This document shows, piece by piece, positions 1 through 15,200 of a stretch of DNA of 64,000 nucleotides. The translations under genes were made by a program, and so were the position numbers. Source of the stretch: Membranipora membranacea (taxonomy: Eukaryota > Bryozoa > Gymnolaemata > Cheilostomatida > Membraniporidae); NCBI GenBank assembly GCA_914767715.1, contig OU612073.1:20892001-20956000 (forward strand), read 5' to 3'. The first letter of the stretch is position 1, and each line of letters begins with the position of its first letter. Below the pieces are notes generated by a model. The model did no database searches. It had not been told where the DNA came from and saw nothing but the letters and a program-made list of their open reading frames with translations.

Positions 1-2719
1 ATGGCCTGATGATGATAGACCAGGTTAAGCCTAAATTAAAATTTCCTGCTTTCCACCTACTATATGCCATCAGTTTATTTGTAGAAGAGTAAGCACCACA
101 GAATGAGGCAAATTGATCAAACTTGATTAAAGGGTTGTCTAATAATTGTGATATTGACTGGTTAATGGTGAGTTTTTGAGTTCTTAGGTTTCAATTTCCA
201 AATAAACCTGACTGTGATCATTGGTTGACGCTTTTATATTTACATATTTTTGCAATAGAATCTACCATATTTCAAGCAAGTATCTCAAGTATATGACTTG
301 AATATTATGGTCTTACTTAGACTACATTATGAGTAATGATAGAGATTTTCATTTTTGTGAGCCTCTCACTTATTTTGGCCTTTTCTCAACTTACACTTAA
401 GATCTCAACATGAAAAAATTTGTTCCCTTTTGATAGCAGAGAAATAATTTAAAAAGGGGTTTATAAAAGGTGCCTCAATACGAGAATTTTACAATTGTTC
501 TCGACCTAAGCTATTTTTCTTTTCATCTGGCTGCTTCTAATTTTGCTGCTTGCCAAATCATTAACTATGGCAGAAGAAAAGTTAATAAGTCATTTGTTTT
601 TCTGTTACCTGCTCATGTTGCCGCTTCACTGTAGCATAATCAAAGTTGAACACTGAGTTGCCATATAAAATATATAGAGTAACTGAAAGCTGCTGCTGCT
701 CTGCTGTATTCGAATTGTATCTAGAGAATTTTTAATTTTACAACCTTTATTTGGCTAACAAAATAATCCTTGTGGTCATCAATTAAAATATGATATAGAC
801 TGCATATATAAATCAATGATGTAGACTGCCAATAAAAACGTTGAGATGGTTTCTTTTAAATTTGCTGATTGCTGAGTGAGCAAGATCTTCTAGGGGCCCC
901 TCTCCCAAATTTCTCACTCATCATTGGAACGTTACATTCTGACTACATTCTGACTACGTGATTTGGGAAGAGATTTGTCTAAGTAAAATACCTATATAAT
1001 GAACATATAAAACCCCATTTAAATTGGTGATAATAACACAATTGTTTTTGAATAATTTCCATTCATTTGAATTTGTTAGCTTGAGATACGCAACAAACAA
1101 AGCATGGGTGGGATATTTCTTGCCACTAAAAGTGTGTTTGTCAAATGTATTTTGATGATGTTAATTACGCGTATGCAAAATCCGGTTAGCTAGTGGAGGG
1201 GTCTTTCAATTAAAATGGGCAATACTTTTTAAATCAAATTAACACAATCACAATATGGCTCATTGTGGTCTTCCAATTAAACAATTACGTTCACAAATTG
1301 TTCACTCACACTCTATATATTTCCATCAATAAGTGAGCTTTTTGGGTACGAGTCCTGAGCAGGTCCGGCACACTTCTGAGTGAGCGATCAAATAATGATT
1401 TTAGCTGGTCTTAATTGAATAACGCCCCTGTAAAACATATTTGATCACTAAGACTGCGATATCTGGTGTAGTCCAATCGGCTAGTGATCTGCTGATAAGG
1501 CAAATCTAGCAGTGGAATGTAGATGCATGGTGATTTATTGTTATTTTTAAAATTTTTGACCCTTTGACTGGTGGTTACAACTACCCTCTACTCTCTTAAA
1601 TCAGCCAAAATCTACCACAGGGTGCCGTCATTGGGAAGGATTGATCTACTTTAAACAATATACCATTTAATTTAAGTTCAACTATCAAGCATCGATCATT
1701 CAAACGTTATTTTTTCTGATTACTTTTTTCTTCATCTAGATTGAAAAAATTGTTTTTTTTCCCTTTTTCTCGAGGGCTGAATTTGAAGAACATTCTCATC
1801 GAATGAAAGTTATGCCAATAAAATTTTTTAAAAAAAACATCAATTTGTGCACTGATATTTTGAGCAATCCCGAATAGAACTGCTTTATTTTATGGCAGTG
1901 ATATAAATAAATTCAGCCATAAATGAAAAAGATTACAGTCTAAATTATTTTCTAATTTGATATGATCAAGTATGCAGCTGCTGTATAGGGTTTATTATAT
2001 TAACCATCACAGTATCACTCATGCAAAACATGTAGATGAAAATGGATGGTCTATTAAAAAATGCAAGTTATGCTCTCTACTGAATATTAAATCTCATAAA
2101 AAATTTAAAAGAAATATATGTCCTTTTTTGAGTGCGGGCTTTATCTGGACGGAGTTTAGTGGATGCTCATAAGGATATTTTAAGATCATTGAATAAAGTG
2201 GATGCGACTGATTTGACAAAACTTTATCAAAATGATTTTGACTAAAACTAAAAATAAAAATCATTCAAAGAGGGAACTGTCAACATGCAACGCCTGTCAT
2301 CATAAGTCTAATCTGGATGAATATATTGACCTGGTACTGACTGAAACTTGTTTTTTTTTGTGATCAAAGTTATATCCAAATCCAATTTTAAGTTACGCTG
2401 ACTGAATTTCTAATTTTTATTCATTAGTTTATGTCATCATAATTTAAAAGTGCATGTATGAAAATTATTACCAAAAATGCAATAAGAGATAGTCAGATGG
2501 TTCGAAACTAGAGTTGTGACAGCCCCTCGATGCTCCTGCTGTTGATTAAGAAATGTAACTAACAACAACCTGGACTAAAGGATAAGTTTTCACATCAATG
2601 AAAGATTTTCTTCAACAAACATTTTCACAAATTTTCACATTTCACAAAGTTTTATAATAATTCTTATAAGAAGAGATTCATGAATTTTATTCGTGTAACA
2701 CAGTCGGCATTTCATTCCT
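1..2719. other. Non-coding AT-rich region
   Basis: No exon with convincing coding character was found on either strand. The open frames here are short and of biased composition. The region is AT-rich with short homopolymer runs. A stretch around 1290-1400 weakly resembles one near 34340-34440: both carry a 'caat(a/g)agtgagc' block followed by a block matching 'gagtgagc'. This may be a degraded dispersed repeat. It could also hold upstream sequence of NUS1 or the end of a neighbouring gene outside the window. Confidence 0.5.
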
Positions 2720-2728
2720 CGGTCTCAT

Positions 2729-3916
2729 GGAAGAGCTTGTTAGCCACATCGCAGGGTAGAAGGGGCGTGGCTTGTTTGATTATGAGAGTAAAGACAACTC
2801 CCTATTTTCTATATATATATTGACACAAATTAATGTAATGTAATTTCAAATGTTTCGATGTTCTTTCATCACAGATTTGATGGTTTCAATGTAGGTATTG
2901 TTGCAAAGCTTAGAATAACTGACAATACCTCTTAGAGACCTAAATCAAAGCGCAGTCGGTGTTTGCTAAAGTCACAAGGATCTAAAATATATACATCAGT
3001 TTGTTCCCTCTGTGGTGGAGGGATATCCCTCTGCGACCACAGAGGGAACAAACTTGTTCTACAATACTTATATTCAAATATGGTAAATGCGAACTCTTAG
3101 TTGAATATATCTGCAGCTATTTGCTCCCATCATTCAACGGCAGTGGTGTCTCATTGATAACCTCAATATTTGTGACAGCACCATCGAACGTTGTAATCTA
3201 TTATTAAAAGCAAGTAAGGTAGCACTTGCCGCAACTTGAATAAAAACATATCGAGGCTGCGAAATGCAAAGAATATTCAGCATCCTCTGAGACCATGTTT
3301 GTGCAGTTTTCAAAGAGGCTACTAGGATGATTAATAAGGTACTGACCAAAATTCAGCTCACTAAGTGATGTTTTCATTTGTTTCGTCGAGTTGTTATTTG
3401 TGATATAAAGTCTAACATTAGCTTGTATGTTGGAACTAGTAAATGTTTAAGTGAAGTTTGAAGTTTGTTTATTGCCTTATTTCTAATATCCATCCTGTAA
3501 TTGGTTGATAGCATCGAAAGTACGGCACATAAGTAAAACAAAATAAAAGGAGTCTGAGCTGCATTAGTTGAAAAAGCGTAATAGCATTCAAAAAGGTGTT
3601 TTCTCTCTTGGTGTTCTACATTGGATGGCTGGTATTTATCCATCTTTGCTCTTCAAGCATATTTTCTGTTTGTATTTTATTTTAATGCGGGAGTTCAGGG
3701 GGTGTGGTGATCTTAGCTGGCTATTTTAGTGAAGTGTCAGAGGCATACATCATATATGCATATAGAGAGTATGTAGTATTAGTAAGGCACTACATCTATA
3801 AAATACATCTAATATAACCATGTGCTTTCACAATGTCTGTATACAAATAAGTGAACCAATGAAACAAGAGTATCAGGCCGCGCCCCTACCCTGCTATGTG
3901 GCTAACAAGTTCTTCC
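2729..3916. mobile_element. Mutator-like non-autonomous DNA element with 9-bp target duplication
   Basis: The ends form terminal inverted repeats of about 40 bp. The left end begins GGAAGAGCTTGTTAGCCACA. The right end, read in reverse complement, begins GGAAGAACTTGTTAGCCACA, and both continue through a GCAGGGTAG block into a G-rich block. The element is flanked by the same 9-bp direct repeat, CGGTCTCAT, at 2720-2728 and 3917-3925. Inverted repeats of tens of bases with an 8-11-bp (typically 9-bp) duplication are characteristic of Mutator-like (MULE) transposons. The 1.19-kb interior has no transposase-like frame, only short open frames (for example 3374-3643 on the minus strand), so it looks non-autonomous. 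A nested hairpin lies inside at 2998-3054. The family assignment rests on structure only. Confidence 0.75.
2998..3054. repeat. Nested palindrome (19-bp arms around a 14-bp palindrome)
   Basis: The arms at 2998-3016 and 3036-3054 are perfect reverse complements (AGTTTGTTCCCTCTGTGGT and its complement). Between them lies a second perfect palindrome, GAGGGATATCCCTC, at 3018-3031. The whole could fold into a long hairpin or cruciform. It lies within the Mutator-like element. I see no clear flanking target duplication. Confidence 0.8.
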
Positions 3917-4400
3917 CGGTCTCATGGCTATCATTGATGTTACTCTTTATATGCATGTCATATCAGCAATGAACTAATGAAGCAATGAGGTTTAGTTCAT
4001 TGATATCAGCCATTCTCCCTGGTCATATGTATTTTATTTTTATAAAATCAAGAAACAAAAGTGATACAACACAGACGCGAGTTATGGGGCGGCCTAACAT
4101 TCCTTCATTCCTAGTTCTGGTTGATTCATTTATTCTAGGAACATTTGAACTTAAGGTTCGGGAAAACTAGTCCTGAGAAAACTGAGAGGCTATGTTATGA
4201 TGTATCGAAGTTATCTTCTCTTTCTTTCATATAACCCAAATTCCTAGTTTAACAAGAGAGTAAAGGTTTGGGTGTCTGAGATAAGCTTCACTAACTTGGT
4301 AAACCGGAAGTTGAGTTTGGCAACTAACACATGACATCAGCCTTGAATGAGATTTTTTTTGCAGTCATTTCTCAAGGCAAATTCTGTTGATGCTGGGATT

Positions 4401-7676
<3,276 letters not shown>

Positions 7677-8013
7677 TGAATTCCATATCAAGTTTTCATA
7701 AACAATATACTCTAACTGAGTGTCATCATATTATGCAATGCAATGTATATATAACAGTACCGAATGCTGCTTCAGCTTTTTCTCCACTCCTACATATGAT
7801 AGATGAACCTCTGATTTGGCCATTACATCACAGTGAGTAATACAACATGTGATACTTACAATATCTGTGTAGCATGTGAACTACTACAGTACATGAACGT
7901 CCATCCTTCCATAAGGTAATAAGCTGCAATAACTATTTCTACTCCTAAGTCACCACCATTCTGTGTGTCATGCTTAGCTTTGTTATTCATGTTCTATGTA
8001 TATATAGGACCTA

Positions 8014-8019
8014 AATAAA
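8014..8019 (+). promoter_or_regulatory. AATAAA polyadenylation signal, probable NUS1 3' end
   Basis: A canonical hexamer lies about 340 bases after the NUS1 stop codon, on the coding strand. It is the first canonical AATAAA I noticed downstream. Assignment is by position only. Confidence 0.5.
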
Positions 8020-8403
8020 AATGCAACTGCTCATCCATTTATCCCGCCTTATTATAATTCTTGTTGTTATAATACTGCCTTGATCATAACGTTTTACACG
8101 TTAATTATACATGTAATTTCATTTTCACTCTTTGTCTGAGCTTTTCATGTTAAACTTTGGTAATGCTTCTGTTCAACTTCAGTCCTTCACTATTTTCATT
8201 AGATTGGGTATTTTGTTCATGAATGAATAATCCTGATAGCACATGGATAATGATAGTGAGCAGTAGTAATAATTTATAGCAATAAATACAGGCCATGTAC
8301 ATTCCTACTTTATGAGAATTTTTCCAACTTAAAAGTTACTACTGTGTTGTCTTCTCTTGTGCAACGGGGAAACAACTGCCAAAGTATGAACTACAGATTC
8401 ACC

Positions 8404-8425
8404 ATAGATCAAGTTTGCTCCATTT
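8404..8425. repeat. Solo copy of the 37.9-kb hairpin arm
   Basis: Twenty-two bases here are identical to the outer part of both arms of the hairpin element at 37900-38010 (beginning ATAGATCAAG, ending GCTCCATTT). The sequence then continues with a short internal repeat of TTTGCTCC. This shows that the hairpin arm belongs to a dispersed repeat family and is not unique to one site. Confidence 0.7.
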
Positions 8426-9226
8426 GCTCCAGTTTGCTCCACACACAATCAGGGTCTGGACCATCATGCTTCATAGTGGTAAAACAGAAATAGTGATTGG
8501 AGAATCTATGAAAAATGTTATATTGAGATTATAAATAATACCGATAATAATATATCAAGAAAAATATACTTTTTACAATAATTTACAATGTGGAATGAAC
8601 ATGCTTTTAGCGCATCAATATGTAATGGTAATCGACTGACAATGCATATAACAAGTATTGCACGCAATGACAACTGACAAGGGCTTTGTGTGACTTCTGT
8701 AGAGCAGTTTCACTTCAGTTGATCCAGGGAGTTTAGGATATTGTCCCAAACCCCTGGTTGATCTCGGGGTATAATGTTTTTGTTGGCACGGCAAACCTAA
8801 CTGTTGTCTTACAAAAGGGAATGATAGCTGTTAAAGCTTGACAAGAAAAGAGGTAAAATGCAGAAGAGATTTAAAGTTTTGTGGCATTTCCAACTGTTTG
8901 TTAATCTGGAATCAGCCTGTGGTCCTCTAAAGCGAGAAATCTAGGGTCACTTTATCTCCAAACATGTGTGCCAGATGATGCCAAATAGATAAAGGTATTT
9001 TATATGTATGAGGAGTGCTTCTTTGTTGCGGAGTCAACAAAGAGGGTACTGATCACTTCTAGCACATGTGATCTGTATAGCAGAAGAAGACTTATAATAA
9101 GTTATGATTACAATACTGTGGGATAAGGTTGTAAAATAACAACTCCCAATATAGATGAGACCCATATTCTTAGGCGCTTATGTGGACTAGATATCTATAA
9201 CATTATAATGGCCAGCCCGCTGACAT

Positions 9227-12200
9227 TCAGACATGCTCTTCAGCCCCTGCACTACCGTTGGCTATCGTATAGTTATGTGCTCGTGCACCGTGATTGGTCT
9301 TCACTAAGACATCCCGCGATGAAGCAGATCTAGCCGCTGACGACGATTGAGGAGACTTCACATTGTCTGCGTGACCATTTATATCTGGTATAGTGTCTAG
9401 ATATGCCTTTACTTGTGACTGTTTCTGCTGTGCTTGCTTTTTTTCTCGCTCTTTCGCCATTTTTCTATATCGGCAGGTGATGATGATTCCGACTATCAAC
9501 ACTAATAAAGCCACGCCACATAAGGCTATGCCTATAATACCACCAGTACCAAGTTCTTTTGTTGGAGGTAATGTTGTAGAGGTTTTTGAAACACTGTTGT
9601 AAACATTCCGATTACTTCCAGGCTTATTTGGGGATATACTTTCCACGCGCTGATCACATGCATCCACCTTGCTTTTATCTACAAAACAAGATGGGCATCT
9701 AATTTATGATACTGACTACCAACACAGGTGAACACCCTCATGAAAAGATACACAGCTTTTTAATTAAGTTTTAAAATTTGCAGTTTTTCTGAGAATATCC
9801 AACTAATGATAGTCATTTTAAGATTGCAACATCCATGAAAGACGTCTGCCGCACTCAATGACGTGTTTGCCTCCTTAAAATTGTGGGAGTCATCCTCGCA
9901 CTACACATGTTGGTTTGAATAGATAACTGTGCGGAAACTCAATAAAGTGGCTTACAGACAAAAATATTTGGGTTGAGCTATCAAAAATCTTGTTTAAGCT
10001 CCAGGAATCACATCAAGGCCAGAGAAGTACCACTTCAAAACAGTACTAGAATTTGGCAGAAGTGGAACATTACTCACATCCTACTGCAGCGATAGAACTG
10101 TTGAGTACATCTGCGCTGATCACGAGCTGATGGCTGATATACTTGGCAGCAGAAGTCACCCTCAGAAAACAGCGTCTCAAATTAACACAACTCTGTGGCA
10201 CCAACTGATATTGTAAGATGGTCCTGAAAGGTTCAGAATGTAAAGTGTAAACATATAGGAGAAATACTAGGAAACTTAAGCTCATGAAATAACAAAATCA
10301 ACACAAAAAACAGACGATCTCTACTATCATTCAACATTTGCAAACATGAATAGGTGTTTTTAAAATTGGCTCAAGACAGGTATGTTGTTGAATCTAGGCA
10401 CTGGTGTTAAACGACCGTAAAAAATGACAGAATGCTAGCAACTCTGTCATTTTTAATCGCAATAATGCTGGTAGAATCTGTCAACTGGCATTTCCCAGAA
10501 CTCACAGATTGTTTTGAGCTATCTGAAACGCAGCAGGGTTGAGATATGTGACATGAATTTCGTCGTTGTCAGTGGCCGACCATTCGGTAGGCTCTGTATT
10601 GACTTTGACTAGAGTAGATAGGAGTATAGATATCCGTTGAGAAAGTTTAGAGATCTGTGCAGAAGTATAGATTGTGGGGATAACTACTGAAAGTGTCTCT
10701 CTGGTGATTGACTGTGTGGTCTGTAAACAGTCTCCTCCATCGAACCCACACTACAAAACAGCAAAATAGGTGTTCTGTACAGGCAGGGTAATTTACATTG
10801 GTGATCGGTAGGGTAACACTTTGCTTGGGACCAAAGAAAACTAAACAAACGCGGTAACTGTAAATTGCTGAACAGGCTGAACGGGCTGAACAGCTGAATA
10901 GAATTTCTCAGACTAAAATTATTATTTGTAATCTTTTCTCTGGCTGACTATTACTTCTCAAACACATTCCTCCTAACCAAATGATTTGATGAGTCATTAA
11001 GTTCCTGTTGGCACCTAACATAACCAATTTAGGGCAAGCAAATGAAGCAATCAATGTGCCAATTATGACAAAAACTGATGGTGTTCTGGAAATTGGATAC
11101 CAGAAACATTATCCAGCTCAACCTTCCATCTAGCCAGTCTTAACAAGCTTTGTTTATAGGGGGGGGGGGGCTACTTTCCATCCATTCACTAGTCGTGTAA
11201 TGCCGGAAAATTTGCTGTGAATAAAATTGAAAGAAACCAAGGTGAATACTTAAAATAAATAATTTAATGAGAAGAATATAAAGAAATGTCCATGCTTATG
11301 CAAAATTAGCCAATCATGTAAAGAATCAAACAAATAGTAGTCTGAGAAATTCTGTTCAGCTGTTCAGCCTGTTCAGCAATTTACAGTTACCCAAACAAAC
11401 GCACTGAAATGACTCTTATCTAACTCCTAGAGTAACAGAGTAAACGGAGTACTGAGCCTGCGATTGTAACAACGCTTGAAGGTCATGTGACTGAGCATGT
11501 AGCGCAGCATATTTCGGTAGGTATCGGAAGCCTGTTGTAAAAGTTAACAGCGGATTACTAATCAAGGTAACCATGGATTAACAAATATCATGCAACCTAA
11601 AGCTGCAATTATCCCTTGATTGATTGCCCTGTGTCTCCATCAGAAGTGTGCACTACGTGGTCACCAAAGAATGGTTTCAGCTGCTCAACTTAGAAACCAG
11701 AAATACCAATGGACATATCTCAGTAACCCCCTCTCTTTGAATGACTGGTGGGTTGAAAACGGGATTAGCAAATCATATTACTGAATAATGCAGGACAGAT
11801 CGAGACTTACTGAAACATCATACACCATACTGGGTGAAGTTTATACTGAGGAAATGCAGTATTAATACCAACCTGAGGACTAGAACAGTTCCTCTGACAA
11901 ACTCCATCTTGATACAGTGTGTCACAGTGAGGCGTGCCACACTTATCCTCGAGATATGAGTCACAGTCTCCTCCATCGAACAGCTGATCCTCTGAGTCAC
12001 AATGCTCATCACACTGTCCGTTAGCAAAGACATGAGTACAACTATCCTCAGTAGTAGTCTGAGCACATGAGACTGCAAGTAAAAGATTAAATGGATGTCA
12101 GTCACAAGATTCCTGAGAGTTGTTTACATCAGACTTAGTTTGTGATTGCAATCCTCATGTTTTTAGCGCCATTAAAGCATTTGAGATTCAATACTTGGAG

Positions 12201-15200
12201 GGATGAGAGGGTCTCCTTGTAAGCATAGAACAACATGAACATTGGGCTAGGATAAAGGATATTTTTTTAATTTTCTCTTTTTGATAAACTTTTATGCAGT
12301 TTGTATATGGCAACATAGATATAAAATTTCCTTACTGAGGCTGGTGGCGCTGTCTTGAACACACAACTCCATTTTAGTGATCAGCACTGGGTCAGTAGTC
12401 TCACAAGTGAGAGAGCAGGTAAATATTCCTGTGTCTGCATCTTGGTCAATTTTTCGTACCCTCAAAAGGGAGGAAACTTCTCCTGGGGCAGATTCAGTCT
12501 CGTCCCAAATTCCTATGAAAATAAAGAGCATTTCTTTCAAGGAAATGTTTACTCACTCCAAACACGAGCAAATCACAAGGAAAAAACACCAATAACAGCT
12601 ATTAATCAGAAAAATTAGATTAAAATTTGAGAACCTTTGGCGCCTCAACAGGCCATTTTGGGTAATAATGTAATTTAGTGAAGCAAGTGAAAAAAACATA
12701 TAAATAATCCAATACGCAACTCGTGGCATGTAAAGAGTGTCATTCACCTAATTATTATAGGCGGGATATCTAAGACCGCTTGGAAAACTGGTAGGCAACA
12801 TAGGTAAGAGGGAGAAAAGTCTCCTTTAATGGATGCAAAATTTATCATAAAATGTAAATGTGTTTTTTGGTATACATAACAGAAAATATGATCATGGTAT
12901 CAATTGGACTATGCAAGGGTATAGTAGACAATGGGCGGACATTTATGATGAGTAGTCTTCATGCTGGTGAATATAAGAAGTGATGTAGTCATAGCATTCA
13001 GACACAGTGATTCGATATGCCAAGTGATACCAGGGCCTGCCAAATTTTGTAGTGTCAGTATAGGGGCAAAACTATGGGGGCTGGAATGCACTTTTACTGC
13101 CCGTAGTTATGTGCCAACGATCCGCCAACCCTATCATATCCATATCTCTATACCCTTTCAATAGTTATTAACTATACCAAGCGTCTTTTTTTTTAAATAT
13201 AATACTTTGCTAAGGGAACTAAATCCATAATTTCTACTAATATTATAATCAGCGTAGGAAGTAATGGAAGGCTAGCATAAGAATTTATTGAGAATTTTTG
13301 TCAACACATTGATCCTAGATGGGCATAATCATCTGTCATGCAACCTTATATCAGCTTAATTAAATTAGCAATTTTCATGTCATGAAATACTGCAATTTGT
13401 CATCTGAAGAAGCTCTGCCCGATACCCTCAAGACTCAATCTACCTCATATACAGTCCGGACTAATCAATTCTAAACCTACAGCTTTTTAAATCAATAATA
13501 TGGTGTTGAGGAATAAAGACAGAGAGGCGTTGTTTGTCATAGCAGAACACCATCTGGATCTCAAACTATCAACACAAGCCATCTACTAAGAGCATTCATG
13601 ACAGCAACACTCACTCCTGAGATCTCTAGGACCATCTATTAACCTTTTATGCAGTCATGAGGTTGCTAAATAGAAATGCTAACATACTGATAAAAAATCA
13701 CTGCGTTTTATCACTCTTCAGAAGACCAAATAGTTGGAGTCGTAATTTTCACATTGCCATTACTATCATACCTATAAGTATGTTTGTTTAGTATTAGTTG
13801 ACAGATAGATGTTGTGGCATAAAATATCGGCTGAATTTGATACAACAGAAATTTTAATCTCTAGACATGCAATTGTGGCACACTCCCTTTAATTTGCAAT
13901 GTAACAAAATCTGACAAGGGAGACTTATCAAAGGTTCATTCTGTCTACATGCAACAAATATGGGAAAGGGAGTAAATCAAGTAAGGAAAGTATGCGGTAT
14001 GTAGCAGGAACTTCTGAACAGATTTAGGCCCCAACCAAAACTGCAGTGGTTATACTCTGGTGTTGGTAATGTGAAGATTTGGGTTTGATTGCACAGGCAT
14101 TGTGATATCAGTGATGAAATCTCCCTGTAGTGCGGTACCTTATTCAAGAATTTTCCAGATAGAGGAAAACTGTGCTCTAAACTTTTGTTGACTCTTGTAA
14201 AATATACTTATTTACATATCTTTTTGTCTAGTACACACACCTTTGTCTTAGTACTTGAAACTGGGTGGTCCCAGTTAAACCTTTTTACACAAGACAGTAA
14301 AAATAATTATCGGGTGGCCAGAAATTTTTCAATCCACCTCACTGAGCTCTTCAAAGTGAATCTTCATTAACGATGTCACAATCTACATCTAGATCAGCAC
14401 CACCCTCGCTGGGGCCGTTGGGCGAAGGGCAAAAGTCTGGGGGGCTCAGACTAGCACCACCCCTACAGAACTTCTGACAGCTATTCAAATTTCTTTATTA
14501 CATTATCAATCACTTGTCTGCCATGTAAATGGCGTCGTAATGTCAGAATGGTGCTTGCAGTTTTTGAGGCCAGTCACTATGGCAATTTGGTCTTTAGCCA
14601 AATGCAATAGAGATTTGAATTTCAAATTATGCCTTTCATCATTTTGTGTGATCAACTTATATGTTGTGCTTGATTAACAATAGGAAACAAATTTCTGAAT
14701 AAAAACGAAATAGATGATTAACTTTTGGGTATTTGCCATCAAATTGATTGCTTCATTGAAATTTATGCACATTTAAAAAACCAAATGAGGTAAGACCTCC
14801 AAAAAGTAAATACATTGGCTCTTAATGATCTGCAAGTCGTCAAAATAATGTATGATGATATTGATAGTTGAAGTTTTGTTGGCACACAATCTATAAAAGA
14901 ATAGCTGAGAAATTCAAACATGTAACTCTATTACATAATGTCTTCAATGAGAAATGTCTGTGGGCAAACTACTAATGCATTTGTGACAGATTTTGCAGAC
15001 TTAGCAATGCACCGCTAATAAACTAAGCATTGAATGTCATACTTTTACTTGTCTGACACATAGCTAGATGAGAAATCTGAGCCTTCTAACCCAGCCAGTT
15101 TTTATTGACAGCGATATTAGTATTTTTATTGGGATATTAACTGTCCTTCTGATGTTGACTCAGCATTCTATGTCACTGTTCTGTAGCAGGTAGATCTATG

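Larger units (their letters stand above)
7677..9226. other. Convergent intergenic region between NUS1 and the Notch-like gene
   Basis: No exon is visible. The stretch should hold the 3' untranslated ends of both genes: NUS1 from the left, with a polyadenylation signal at 8014, and the Notch-like gene from the right. A 22-bp dispersed repeat arm lies at 8404-8425. Confidence 0.6.

Noticed and set aside
12909-13091. Minus-strand frame with Trp and Cys residues, considered as an extra Ig exon of the Notch-like gene
   Set aside because: It lacks the DxGxYxC pattern, and the two flanking exons already join in phase to form a complete Ig domain.
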